This document shows, piece after piece, positions 17,554-24,352 of a stretch of DNA of 64,000 bases. How positions within the stretch are numbered: position 1 is the stretch's first letter; the number at the start of each line of letters is the position of its first letter. The position numbers were made by a program, and so were the translations under genes. This stretch comes from an uncultured Caproiciproducens sp. (lineage in GTDB: Bacteria; Bacillota; Clostridia; Oscillospirales; Acutalibacteraceae): assembly GCF_963664915.1 (NCBI RefSeq), contig NZ_OY761810.1, positions 1 to 64,000 on the forward strand, given 5' to 3'. The notes under the pieces are model-generated. The model was given only the letters and a program-made list of their open reading frames with translations. It was not told where the DNA came from and ran no database searches.

Positions 17554-18318
17554 CTATTTATTGTCCTCATAAACAATTCTTAGACCCTCGAGCAGAAGCG
17601 TGTCGCAGAAACGGATGCTGCGTTTGCAGAGCGGGACAATTTCACGCGAAAGGCCGCCGGTTGCTACGATATCGCATTTTTCACCGAGCTCCGCTTCCAT
17701 TCGTTCAATCATACCGTCTATCATGCAGGCGGTTCCGAGGAGAATTCCCGAACGCATACATTCAATCGTATTTTCTCCGATGACATGCTTCGGCGGCTCC
17801 AGACTGATGCTTGGCAGCTGTGCCGTGCGATGGGTCAGGGCATCCATGGAAACACCGACACCGGGAATAATCGCGCCCCCGAGCAAAACTTTATCCCTGT
17901 TCAGTACGATGATCGTTGAAGCTGTTCCCATGTCGAGAATAATGCACGGGCCATCGTACATTTTTGCCGCGGCTACACAGCCCACGATTAAATCCGCACC
18001 GATGGTTTCCTGTCTTTCCATTCGAATTTTGATGTCTGTCTTCGTATGCGGCCCCACACAAATAGCGTTTACTTTTGTCAGGTGCTTTATCGCGCGCACT
18101 ATATAAGTAGTGACTGACGGTACAACCGAACTGATAACCGCACCGTCAATTTCCCGAAGGGAAACTCCATAAATATCCAGAATATCGCGCAGTTCTATGG
18201 CATACTGATCCTCCATGCGAGAACAGTCGGTTGCCATACGTGAAACAAAAAGGAGTTTTTTGTCGTCGTAAACACCGATTGTAATATTTGTATTGCCGAT
18301 ATCCAATGCAAGAATCAT
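17554..18318 (-). CDS. coaX: Type III pantothenate kinase
   Basis: Phosphorylates pantothenate in the first step of coenzyme A synthesis. The 254-residue protein shows the actin-fold phosphate motif DIGNTNITIGVY at the N-terminus, the GADLIVG segment and DMGTASTI with its conserved aspartate, as in CoaX. AGGAGGGG precedes the ATG. It is monocistronic here, with a glycan gene on one side and feoB on the other. Confidence 0.95.
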   Translation of the reverse strand: MILALDIGNTNITIGVYDDKKLLFVSRMATDCSRMEDQYAIELRDILDIYGVSLREIDGAVISSVVPSVTTYIVRAIKHLTKVNAICVGPHTKTDIKIRMERQETIGADLIVGCVAAAKMYDGPCIILDMGTASTIIVLNRDKVLLGGAIIPGVGVSMDALTHRTAQLPSISLEPPKHVIGENTIECMRSGILLGTACMIDGMIERMEAELGEKCDIVATGGLSREIVPLCKRSIRFCDTLLLEGLRIVYEDNK

Positions 18319-18528
18319 ACTGAAACCCCTCCTTTTTTTATTCTCAAATTATACCAATTAATTTATCAATATGCAATCCTATTTGATAAATATTTAACAA
18401 TTGTTGAAAAAAGTAATTTTTCATTTATAATTTGACTTGTTTCGATTTTTCTTGTGTTAATTTTTATTTCACTGTGGCCTTTAATTGAAAAAACCGCAAA
18501 CCAAACTATCGATATATACCAAAATACA
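18319..18528. other. Intergenic, AT-rich, no gene seen
   Basis: About 210 bases upstream of coaX, presumably holding its promoter. No open frame, RNA gene or repeat was recognised here. Confidence 0.5.
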
Positions 18529-18563
18529 AAATAGGTCTCGGCAATTCTTGCCGAGACCTATTT
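18529..18563 (-). terminator. Terminator of the spmA-spmB-feoB operon
   Basis: AAATAGGTCTCGGCAA-4-TTGCCGAGACCTATTT, a 16-base perfect stem beginning at the feoB stop codon. On the minus strand it ends in TTTTGTATTTTGG. Confidence 0.85.
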
Positions 18564-20411
18564 ACGGATAAGATTTTGAATAAAAAAAGCGCACTGGTAG
18601 AACATTGCGGAAAAATACCATGCGGTAACCAACTGGTAAATCGCTGTGACAGCCGTCCATTTGAGGCTGCCCATTTCACGGCGGACGGCAGACAGCGCCG
18701 CAATGCACGGGGTATACAAAAGAACAAAAATTAAATAGGAGCATGCACTCAGCGGTGTGAAATTCGCACGCAGGGCATCTGTCAGACTGCCCGAATACAG
18801 TACGCTCATCGTGCTGATGACGGATTCCTTTGCCACAAGCCCGGTCAGGAGAGCTACCGTGGGTTTCCAAGTGCCAAAGCCGCAAAGCGTAAACACGGGG
18901 GCAATCGTCCTGCCGACCGCGGCGATCATGCTGTTCGAGCTGACGTTCGTCATACGCAGATCAACGGTAAATGACTGAAGAAGCCAAACCAACACCGTCG
19001 CAATAAATACGGAGGTCCCGGCTTTTTGCAAAAAATCGCCGATTCGGCGCCTGACGTGAAGCCAGACGGTTTTCACTGTGGGCAGCCGGTAATCCGGCAG
19101 TTCCATGACAAATGGCGCGGGTTCCCCTTTCAGAATACTGTTTTTAAACAAAAGAGCGGACAAAAGCCCGACCACTATGCCAAATGAATATATTAAAAAC
19201 ATGGCAAGCGGGCGGCTGCCGACAAAGAACGCCGCAATAAACAGCGAATAAACCGGTGTTTTTGCACTGCATGACATGAACGGCGTAATCAGGATGGTCA
19301 AACGTTTATCCTTTTCGCTTTCGAGAATCCGGGTACCCATCACCGCAGGCACCGTACAGCCGAATCCCATCAAAAGCGGAACAAACGCCCGCCCCGACAA
19401 TCCGATGCGCCGCATCGGCGCGTCCATGATAAAAGCAGCGCGGGCCATATAGCCGCTGTCCTCCAATAACGAGAGCAGCAAAAAAAGGAGCAGAATTTGC
19501 GGAAGAAATTTCAACACCGCCCCTACCCCCGCTATGATTCCGTCAACAATCAGACTGCGTGCCCATGAAGACGCGCCCAGAGCCGCGAGCGAGGCATCAA
19601 CGCGCGGTGAAAAACAGGCGGTAATAAAAAAATCGACACCACGCACTAAAAAAGATCCTATGGACCCAAACGTGATATTAAAAATAAATAAAATCAATAA
19701 AAAAAATACAGGAATGGCCAGAAAGCGGTTGGTTGCAATGGAATCAATTTTTTCGGAAGCGCTTTTTACCGACGCACTGTGCTTTTTCACCGCTCTTTGC
19801 GTAATTACCCCTATGTAACGGTACCGCGCGTCGGCAAGCGCTGTTTCCGGGTCCGCACAGCCGTTGCCGGGCCTCGGAATATGATGGTAGGAAACCGGCT
19901 TTTTTGCCACACTGTCCGCAGCTTTCAGCAGTTCGGGCAGACCCTCCTCCTTTGACGCCGAAATGGGTACGACTGCGATGCCGATCAATTTGGAAAGCAG
20001 TCCGCAGTCAATCGCATCCCCGCGTGTTTTTACCACATCCATCATATTTAATGCAATAACGAGCGGAATATTCAGCTCCATCAGCTGTGTCGTAAGATAC
20101 AGATTCCGCTCAATATTTGAAGCATCGACAATGTCAATAATTAAATCCGGCTTCTCATATTTAAGAAACTTCCCGGCAAGCGCCTCCTCCGGTGAATAGG
20201 GCACAAGCGAATAAATTCCCGGCAGATCAATAATGTCCATCGTATCGTTCCGGTAATTGGCCGTGCCGATTTTTTTCTCCACAGTCACACCGGGCCAGTT
20301 CCCCACATAGGCAGTAGAGCCGGTCAGAGCGTTGAACAGGGTCGTTTTTCCGCAGTTAGGATTCCCCGCAAGCGCAATGATATAGTGGTTTGATTTCTCA
20401 TGATTGTTCAT
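18558..20411 (-). CDS. feoB: Ferrous iron transporter FeoB
   Basis: Ferrous iron permease of 617 residues. The N-terminal G domain has G1 GNPNCGKTTLFNALTG, G3 DLPGIYSL and G4 NMMD; then a short GDI-like helical domain; then the membrane core with the Gate-type repeats, including GFGCTVPAVMGTR and SCSAKTPVYSLF with the conserved cysteines. It lacks the small C-terminal extension of longer FeoBs. No feoA accompanies it. It follows spmB by 9 bases, so it is transcribed with sporulation genes, an unusual pairing. Confidence 0.95.
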   Translation of the reverse strand: MNNHEKSNHYIIALAGNPNCGKTTLFNALTGSTAYVGNWPGVTVEKKIGTANYRNDTMDIIDLPGIYSLVPYSPEEALAGKFLKYEKPDLIIDIVDASNIERNLYLTTQLMELNIPLVIALNMMDVVKTRGDAIDCGLLSKLIGIAVVPISASKEEGLPELLKAADSVAKKPVSYHHIPRPGNGCADPETALADARYRYIGVITQRAVKKHSASVKSASEKIDSIATNRFLAIPVFFLLILFIFNITFGSIGSFLVRGVDFFITACFSPRVDASLAALGASSWARSLIVDGIIAGVGAVLKFLPQILLLFLLLSLLEDSGYMARAAFIMDAPMRRIGLSGRAFVPLLMGFGCTVPAVMGTRILESEKDKRLTILITPFMSCSAKTPVYSLFIAAFFVGSRPLAMFLIYSFGIVVGLLSALLFKNSILKGEPAPFVMELPDYRLPTVKTVWLHVRRRIGDFLQKAGTSVFIATVLVWLLQSFTVDLRMTNVSSNSMIAAVGRTIAPVFTLCGFGTWKPTVALLTGLVAKESVISTMSVLYSGSLTDALRANFTPLSACSYLIFVLLYTPCIAALSAVRREMGSLKWTAVTAIYQLVTAWYFSAMFYQCAFFIQNLIRK

Positions 20412-20420
20412 ACAGTATCC

Positions 20421-20942
20421 TTAATGAAAAAATAATCTGACTGTCAGCGCCGATACAATAAACGCGGTCAAATCGGCTGTAATTGCGGCTGGAATCGTAT
20501 GGCGTGTCTTCTTAATACCTACCGAGCCAAAATAGACAGCAATCGCATAAAAGGTCGTTTCGGTGGAACCGGACATGACTGCCGCAACGCGCCCGGCAAA
20601 GCTTTCCGTGCCGCTGTTCTGGAAAATCTGTACCAAAACAGCCGTTGCACCGCTGCCGGACACCGGTTTAATCAGTGCAAGCGGCATGACCTGCGTTGGC
20701 AGACCCATCAGCCGGGCAACAGGCGACAAAAACGATGACAGAATGTCCAAAGCACCGGAAGCATTCAGCATGGCAACCGCCATCATCAGCCCCACAAGGG
20801 ACGGAAGGATGGAGATTGCAGAAGAGAAACCTTCCTTTGCTCCGGTAACAAACGTATCAAACACAGGCACACCGCGCATCAGACCGAATACCACAATCAA
20901 AAATACCACGGCGGGAATGGCATACACTCCCAGTTTATCCAC
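20421..20942 (-). CDS. spmB: Spore maturation protein B
   Basis: Membrane protein (about 173 residues) of the nucleoside-recognition/Gate family needed with SpmA for proper core dehydration of spores. Visible features: hydrophobic helices and the SGSGATAVLVQIFQNSGTESFAG block and the MSGSTETTFYAIAVYFG motif. GTG 20942 is chosen because GGAGGG stands 8 bases upstream and this gives an 8-base overlap with spmA; the open frame runs 15 codons further. Presence implies a spore former. Confidence 0.92.
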   Translation of the reverse strand: MDKLGVYAIPAVVFLIVVFGLMRGVPVFDTFVTGAKEGFSSAISILPSLVGLMMAVAMLNASGALDILSSFLSPVARLMGLPTQVMPLALIKPVSGSGATAVLVQIFQNSGTESFAGRVAAVMSGSTETTFYAIAVYFGSVGIKKTRHTIPAAITADLTAFIVSALTVRLFFH

Positions 20943-21522
20943 TTTTCCGTCCCTCCAGAAGCTTTGCGGCTGCAACCCCGGCGGCAAGCGCGCAAACCGA
21001 GGTCAGCCACACCGCCGGCAGAATGTCAAACGGAGCGGGAGAACCATACTTCGCCCGCAAGGTACCCATAAAGGTTGGAATTAACTGTATCGATGCAGAA
21101 TTAATAACAACAAACATCACCATGGAATTGTCAGCGGTTTGTGTCGGATTCATCTTTGCCATTTCTTTCATTGCCGCAATCCCCATAGGCGTGGCGGCAT
21201 TGCCAAGGCCAAGCAGATTCGCGGTGACATTCATACAGATTGCTTTCGCGGCAGGTCCCCCTTTCTTACAGGAAGGGAAAAGTCTGCACATCAGCGGATC
21301 AAAGAGCTTGGACAGAATTAGTGTAATCCCGCCCGCATCGGCAATTTTCATCAGCCCGGTCCATGCGCACATCATGCCCATCATAGTGATTACCAGTTCT
21401 ACCGCTCCGGCTGCGCCGCTCATTACCCCCGCCGACAGCTGCGGCATCCGCCCCGTAACAGCGGCACAAATTACACTCAGCAAAATGAGTCCCGCCCAAA
21501 TATAGTTCAGCAGCACGCTCAC
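20935..21522 (-). CDS. spmA: Spore maturation protein A
   Basis: Membrane protein of 195 residues of the same Gate family as SpmB. It contains NVTANLLGLGNAATPMGIAAM and SASIQLIPTFMGTLRAKYGS, the hallmark motifs of SpmA. It begins with GTG after a GGGGGTGA-like site, and overlaps spmB. First gene of the spmA-spmB-feoB unit. Confidence 0.93.
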   Translation of the reverse strand: MSVLLNYIWAGLILLSVICAAVTGRMPQLSAGVMSGAAGAVELVITMMGMMCAWTGLMKIADAGGITLILSKLFDPLMCRLFPSCKKGGPAAKAICMNVTANLLGLGNAATPMGIAAMKEMAKMNPTQTADNSMVMFVVINSASIQLIPTFMGTLRAKYGSPAPFDILPAVWLTSVCALAAGVAAAKLLEGRKSG

Positions 21523-21607
21523 CCCCTTCTGAATTGTTCCATATTATATGTATTCAAATATTTTTATGCTTATCACATAATTTATTTGTTTTTATTCATG
21601 CAATTAA

Positions 21608-21636
21608 TTGACATTTTTGGAAAAATATACTATAAT
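21608..21636 (+). promoter_or_regulatory. Consensus promoter of the AbrB-like gene
   Basis: TTGACA (21608-21613), 17-base spacer and TATAAT (21631-21636), a perfect vegetative sigma consensus. It lies about 55 bases upstream of the start codon. Confidence 0.85.
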
Positions 21637-21692
21637 TTTGTCGTTATATTGAATAGTGTAAACTAGATTTAGGATGAAAGGTGATGAATAAT

Positions 21693-21947
21693 ATGAAGTC
21701 TACGGGTATTGTACGTAAGGTTGACGAATTAGGGCGTATTGTGTTGCCGAAAGAGCTCAGAATAACGCTTAACATAAACGAAAAGGATCCTCTGGAAATT
21801 TTCGTTGATGAGGATGGCAAAATCATTCTTAAAAAATATGAGCCTGCTTGTATTTTTTGTAATAGCATGAATGATATTGTTTCGTTTAAAGGCCATAATA
21901 TCTGCCGTGATTGCATGAAAAAGATCGTGAACAGACTGGAAGAATAA
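21693..21947 (+). CDS. AbrB/SpoVT-family transition-state regulator with C-terminal Cys pairs
   Basis: DNA-binding swapped-hairpin protein of about 84 residues: STGIVRKVDELGRIVLPKELR is the canonical AbrB N-terminal domain. Such regulators hold post-exponential genes silent in growing Clostridia and Bacilli. The C-terminal part differs from Bacillus AbrB: it carries CIFC and, 18 residues later, CRDC, which looks like a four-cysteine zinc knuckle. ATG 21693 has AAAGGTG at 9 bases; GTG 21681 and ATG 21684 are alternatives. Confidence 0.9.
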   Translation: MKSTGIVRKVDELGRIVLPKELRITLNINEKDPLEIFVDEDGKIILKKYEPACIFCNSMNDIVSFKGHNICRDCMKKIVNRLEE

Positions 21948-21991
21948 ATACATATAAAAAGCTCCGTTTAAACGGAGCTTTTTATATGTAT
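21948..21991. terminator. Perfect 44-base palindromic bidirectional terminator
   Basis: ATACATATAAAAAGCTCCGTTT is followed immediately by its exact complement, giving a 22-base stem whose U-rich arms suit both directions. It separates convergent abrB-like and nitroreductase genes. Confidence 0.9.
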
Positions 21992-22519
21992 TTATCTTAC
22001 AAAATTGATATCGTCTGAACGGCGTTCCTTCGGAGCCGGAGAATTCTCATTCGGATAACCGACGACGACACAGCCGTACGGTAAGTAATTTGCAGGCAGC
22101 TTCAAGCGTTTCATGATTTCCTCGTCACGCAGTCCGGGAAGCGCCGAGCAGATGTAGCAGGTGCCGATCCCATACTCATGAGCGGAAACCATGATATTCA
22201 TGATGGCGCAGGCGCAGTCCTCGCGGCCGCACAGCGACGCCTGAGGGGCAGAAAGGATGATAACCGTAGGCGCATCATAAAATGGCACATGCGTCGGCGT
22301 AAATTTTGCCCCGTTTTTAAGTGCTGCGGAAACCATATCGTTAATCAGCTGTTTATTCTGTACTACGGTAAAATGTCTTGCCTGCGATCCATGCGAGGAT
22401 GGCGCATATTTCGCTGCATGGAGAATTTCAGCCAATTCTTCCTCTGATATCTGTTCCAGACGATATGCCCGAATGGTGCGCCGATTGAGAAGCGCTTCCA
22501 TTGTGTGGTTTAAGCTCAC
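21992..22519 (-). CDS. Nitroreductase-family flavoprotein
   Basis: FMN-dependent NAD(P)H oxidoreductase of 175 residues. The N-terminal LLNRRTIRAYRLEQISEEEL and AKYAPSSHGSQARHF motifs bind FMN; GIGTCYICSAL is the matching C-terminal segment. Several cysteines (CGREDCACAIMN, CYIC) are present but a metal site is not certain. GTG start after GGAGGAG. Physiological substrate cannot be told from sequence. Confidence 0.88.
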   Translation of the reverse strand: MSLNHTMEALLNRRTIRAYRLEQISEEELAEILHAAKYAPSSHGSQARHFTVVQNKQLINDMVSAALKNGAKFTPTHVPFYDAPTVIILSAPQASLCGREDCACAIMNIMVSAHEYGIGTCYICSALPGLRDEEIMKRLKLPANYLPYGCVVVGYPNENSPAPKERRSDDINFVR

Positions 22520-22660
22520 ATTAAACTCCTCCTTAATTCGTGTGCCATATGGCGTTCATTTTGATAGAAATTGTTTCAATTATATCTCACCTTTCTTTAT
22601 TTATCAATGTATTTGTGTTAAATACAATTTAAAAATATCTGAATTAATTGAAAAAAGGGA

Positions 22661-22688
22661 TTGACAAATTTCTGGTTTTTGGTATAAT
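22661..22688 (+). promoter_or_regulatory. tRNA operon promoter
   Basis: TTGACA (22661-22666), 16-base spacer, TATAAT (22683-22688), ending 25 bases before tRNA-Gln. Confidence 0.8.
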
Positions 22689-22713
22689 AATTCTTGCTGT
22701 TTGAAATATATGA

Positions 22714-22787
22714 TGCGGAATTGTGTAAAGGTAGCACGACAGACTCTGACTCTGTTTGTGAGGGTTCGAATCCTTCTTCCGCAGCCA
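22714..22787 (+). tRNA. tRNA-Gln, anticodon CUG
   Basis: Cloverleaf with acceptor TGCGGAA/TTCCGCA, D-arm GTGTAAAGGTAGCAC, anticodon stem ACAGA/TCTGT with loop CTCTGAC (anticodon CUG, reads CAG), T-arm GGGTTCGAATCC, discriminator G and encoded CCA. Confidence 0.95.
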
Positions 22788-22788
22788 T

Positions 22789-22814
22789 GGCCCCAATATT
22801 GGGGCCGCATTTTT
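22789..22814 (+). terminator. Terminator-like hairpin between two tRNAs
   Basis: GGCCCCAATATTGGGGCC, a self-complementary 18-mer, followed by GCATTTTT and then directly by tRNA-Pro. It looks like an intrinsic terminator, yet no separate promoter for tRNA-Pro is evident, so partial read-through or RNA processing is likely. Confidence 0.6.
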
Positions 22815-22891
<77 letters not shown>

Positions 22892-22932
22892 AATTGATGA
22901 TAGAGGGTAAAGGCGTACATGCTTTTGCCCTT

Positions 22933-22988
22933 GTTATCAAATAATTATATATTCAGATTTGATACTAAGTACATAATTATTTGATAAC
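22933..22988. repeat. Perfect 16-base inverted repeat, 24-base spacer
   Basis: GTTATCAAATAATTAT (22933-22948) and its exact complement (22973-22988). It follows tRNA-Pro by 41 bases. It could be a low-GC terminator, a small mobile-element footprint or a regulator site; nothing in the sequence decides. Confidence 0.7.
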
Positions 22989-23089
22989 ACAAGATTGAAG
23001 TCTTATGCTACCAAATAATTTACCGTTACACAAAGAATTGCAGGCAAGCAATTACATTGGTGTAATAAAATTATTACCCAACCCTTTCA

Positions 23090-23592
23090 CGGGCCTGTCC
23101 CCAATACAGTGACGTTGGCCGGACAGAAGTATCATTATCTCTTGTTTGGATTATCGCTTATCAATCTGCCTATTTTAAAAAAAGATTGATTTCAGCAAGC
23201 AGTCTGTTGCATCATGCATCTGCGCTGGCTTTGTGGTATTTAATGTGTCCACCTCAAACAAGAAACGTCTTTTCGTTCCACTATGATTTCTTCAATCGGT
23301 GCTACGATTGATTGAAATATTTGTCAAGGGGCGCTAACCTCGCGCAGTGATGAACACTTTAAGAGGTACACAATGCTTGTCATTGTGGATGAGTTTGTAT
23401 TAAGTTATAGAAAAACAAAAGTCTGCACCCTCACAGCAACATAAGGGTACAGACCTTGACATGTATCCGAAATACGTGCTAAAATAGCAACGCATAAACG
23501 GCATTCACAAGTCATAATGGGTCTAGTTCACCCTTATGGCGCAAGGCGATTAACTGTTTGCTAGACGGTTTTTCGCCTGTGGATGCTTTTTT
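23090..23592 (+). ncRNA. Candidate large structured non-coding RNA after the tRNAs
   Basis: About 500 bases without a credible reading frame but with a dense series of plus-strand hairpins: 23095-23126 (CTGTCC+CCAA/TTGG+GGACAG), 23160-23190 (ATCAATCT/AGATTGAT), 23292-23311 (TCAATCG/CGATTGA), 23369-23387 (CACAATG/CATTGTG), 23421-23454 (GTCTGcACCCT/AGGGTaCAGAC), 23513-23538 (CATAA,GGGT/ACCC,TTATG) and 23545-23577 (GGCGA/TCGCC). GTCTAG in the loop of the sixth could pair with CTAGAC at 23561 as a pseudoknot. It ends with TTTTTT at 23587. I do not recognise the family; the tRNA-adjacent location recalls large ornate bacterial RNAs. Confidence 0.4.
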
Positions 23593-23765
23593 GTTATTCA
23601 CGAAAAGAAGTATATAACAAAATTTGGTAAATTGCAAGAGCTTTTTATTTCCCGCATGTTACCATCCAAAACTCAAGCGACTTTTTTACGGGAGGCTTCC
23701 CCTTCGTTGTCATGCGAATACCGGAAGCACTTCTACTTTTTTATGTTTCTTTCGTCTTTAAGTGC

Positions 23766-23830
23766 CGATAATCATAATCGTCTTGTGAGAATCATGTTTA
23801 CGTTTGTGACTTGATTTATGCCTACATAGA
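23766..23830 (-). pseudogene. Possible 5' end remnant of an IS110-type element
   Basis: About 50 bases (TTTCTATGT-GGCATAAATCAAGTC-type, minus strand) are shared at roughly 90% identity with 52709-52760, where the same sequence joins a transposase C-terminal fragment. Two frames together recall an IS110 N-terminus (YVGI... then HKHD-like), so a frameshifted start is possible. Assignment is weak; the repeat itself is visible. Confidence 0.35.
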
Positions 23831-23859
23831 AAAGGGAGAGGATTAATTCCTCTCCCTTT
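23831..23859. terminator. Perfect 12-base stem hairpin downstream of the ars operon
   Basis: AAAGGGAGAGGA-5-TCCTCTCCCTTT. It is the first strong hairpin after the HesB-like gene on the minus strand, 155 bases past its stop. A related, shorter hairpin (GGAGA...TCTCC) is at 23911-23931. Confidence 0.5.
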
Positions 23860-24013
23860 CAGAGTGTCAAGAAAGCCTGTTTGAAAACAGTGAAAAAGCC
23901 CACATAAGAAAGGAGAAAAGCAAATCCTCTCCTTCCTGTGGAAGGCCGGAACCAATACCGGTTCTATTCTTTTATGATTCAGCCGGTTCAATCCGAGACT
24001 CAACTGTATGAAA

Positions 24014-24286
24014 TTAACAACAACATGACTGAGCATCATCCTGAATGATTAATTCATCTTTTTCTGCTGCCAATGTCACTCCCTCTACTCTTGCCTTAGT
24101 CTCATTATCCATCAGCACGGAAACTCCATCGATGGAAACAGGTTCATCCCCTGTTTTCTTTTTTCCCAGCCCAAACACTAAGGATGTGCCGCAGCATGAT
24201 TTTTGTTGTGACACCTGCAAATAATCGCAGTCATTTGAGATGAGTGCCTTTGTAATCAGTGACTTAGCTTCTTCTGTAATTTTCAT
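24014..24286 (-). CDS. HesB/IscA-like small Cys-rich protein of the ars operon
   Basis: A 90-residue protein with the HesB/IscA-like fold pattern (beta-rich core GTSLVFGLGKKKTGDEPVSIDG) but with cysteines arranged differently from IscA: an internal pair Cys31-Cys32 and a C-terminal run of three (Cys88-90). Such clustered cysteines suggest binding of As(III) or a metal rather than Fe-S scaffolding (inference). ATG 24286 follows AAGGAG at 9 bases. It is the last gene of arsR-arsD-arsA. Confidence 0.65.
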   Translation of the reverse strand: MKITEEAKSLITKALISNDCDYLQVSQQKSCCGTSLVFGLGKKKTGDEPVSIDGVSVLMDNETKARVEGVTLAAEKDELIIQDDAQSCCC

Positions 24287-24352
24287 TTTATATATTCTCC
24301 TTTTAGACCGCCAAACCAATTGTGTGATTGATATTATGAATTAATATATTGT

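Noticed and set aside
23632-23814. 60-codon plus-strand frame after the structured region
   Set aside because: No ribosome binding site, low-complexity Phe/Ser content, and it overlaps the IS110-type repeat.
23758-24039. 93-codon minus-strand frame downstream of the HesB-like gene
   Set aside because: It is made of hairpin and IS-remnant sequence and has no ribosome binding site.
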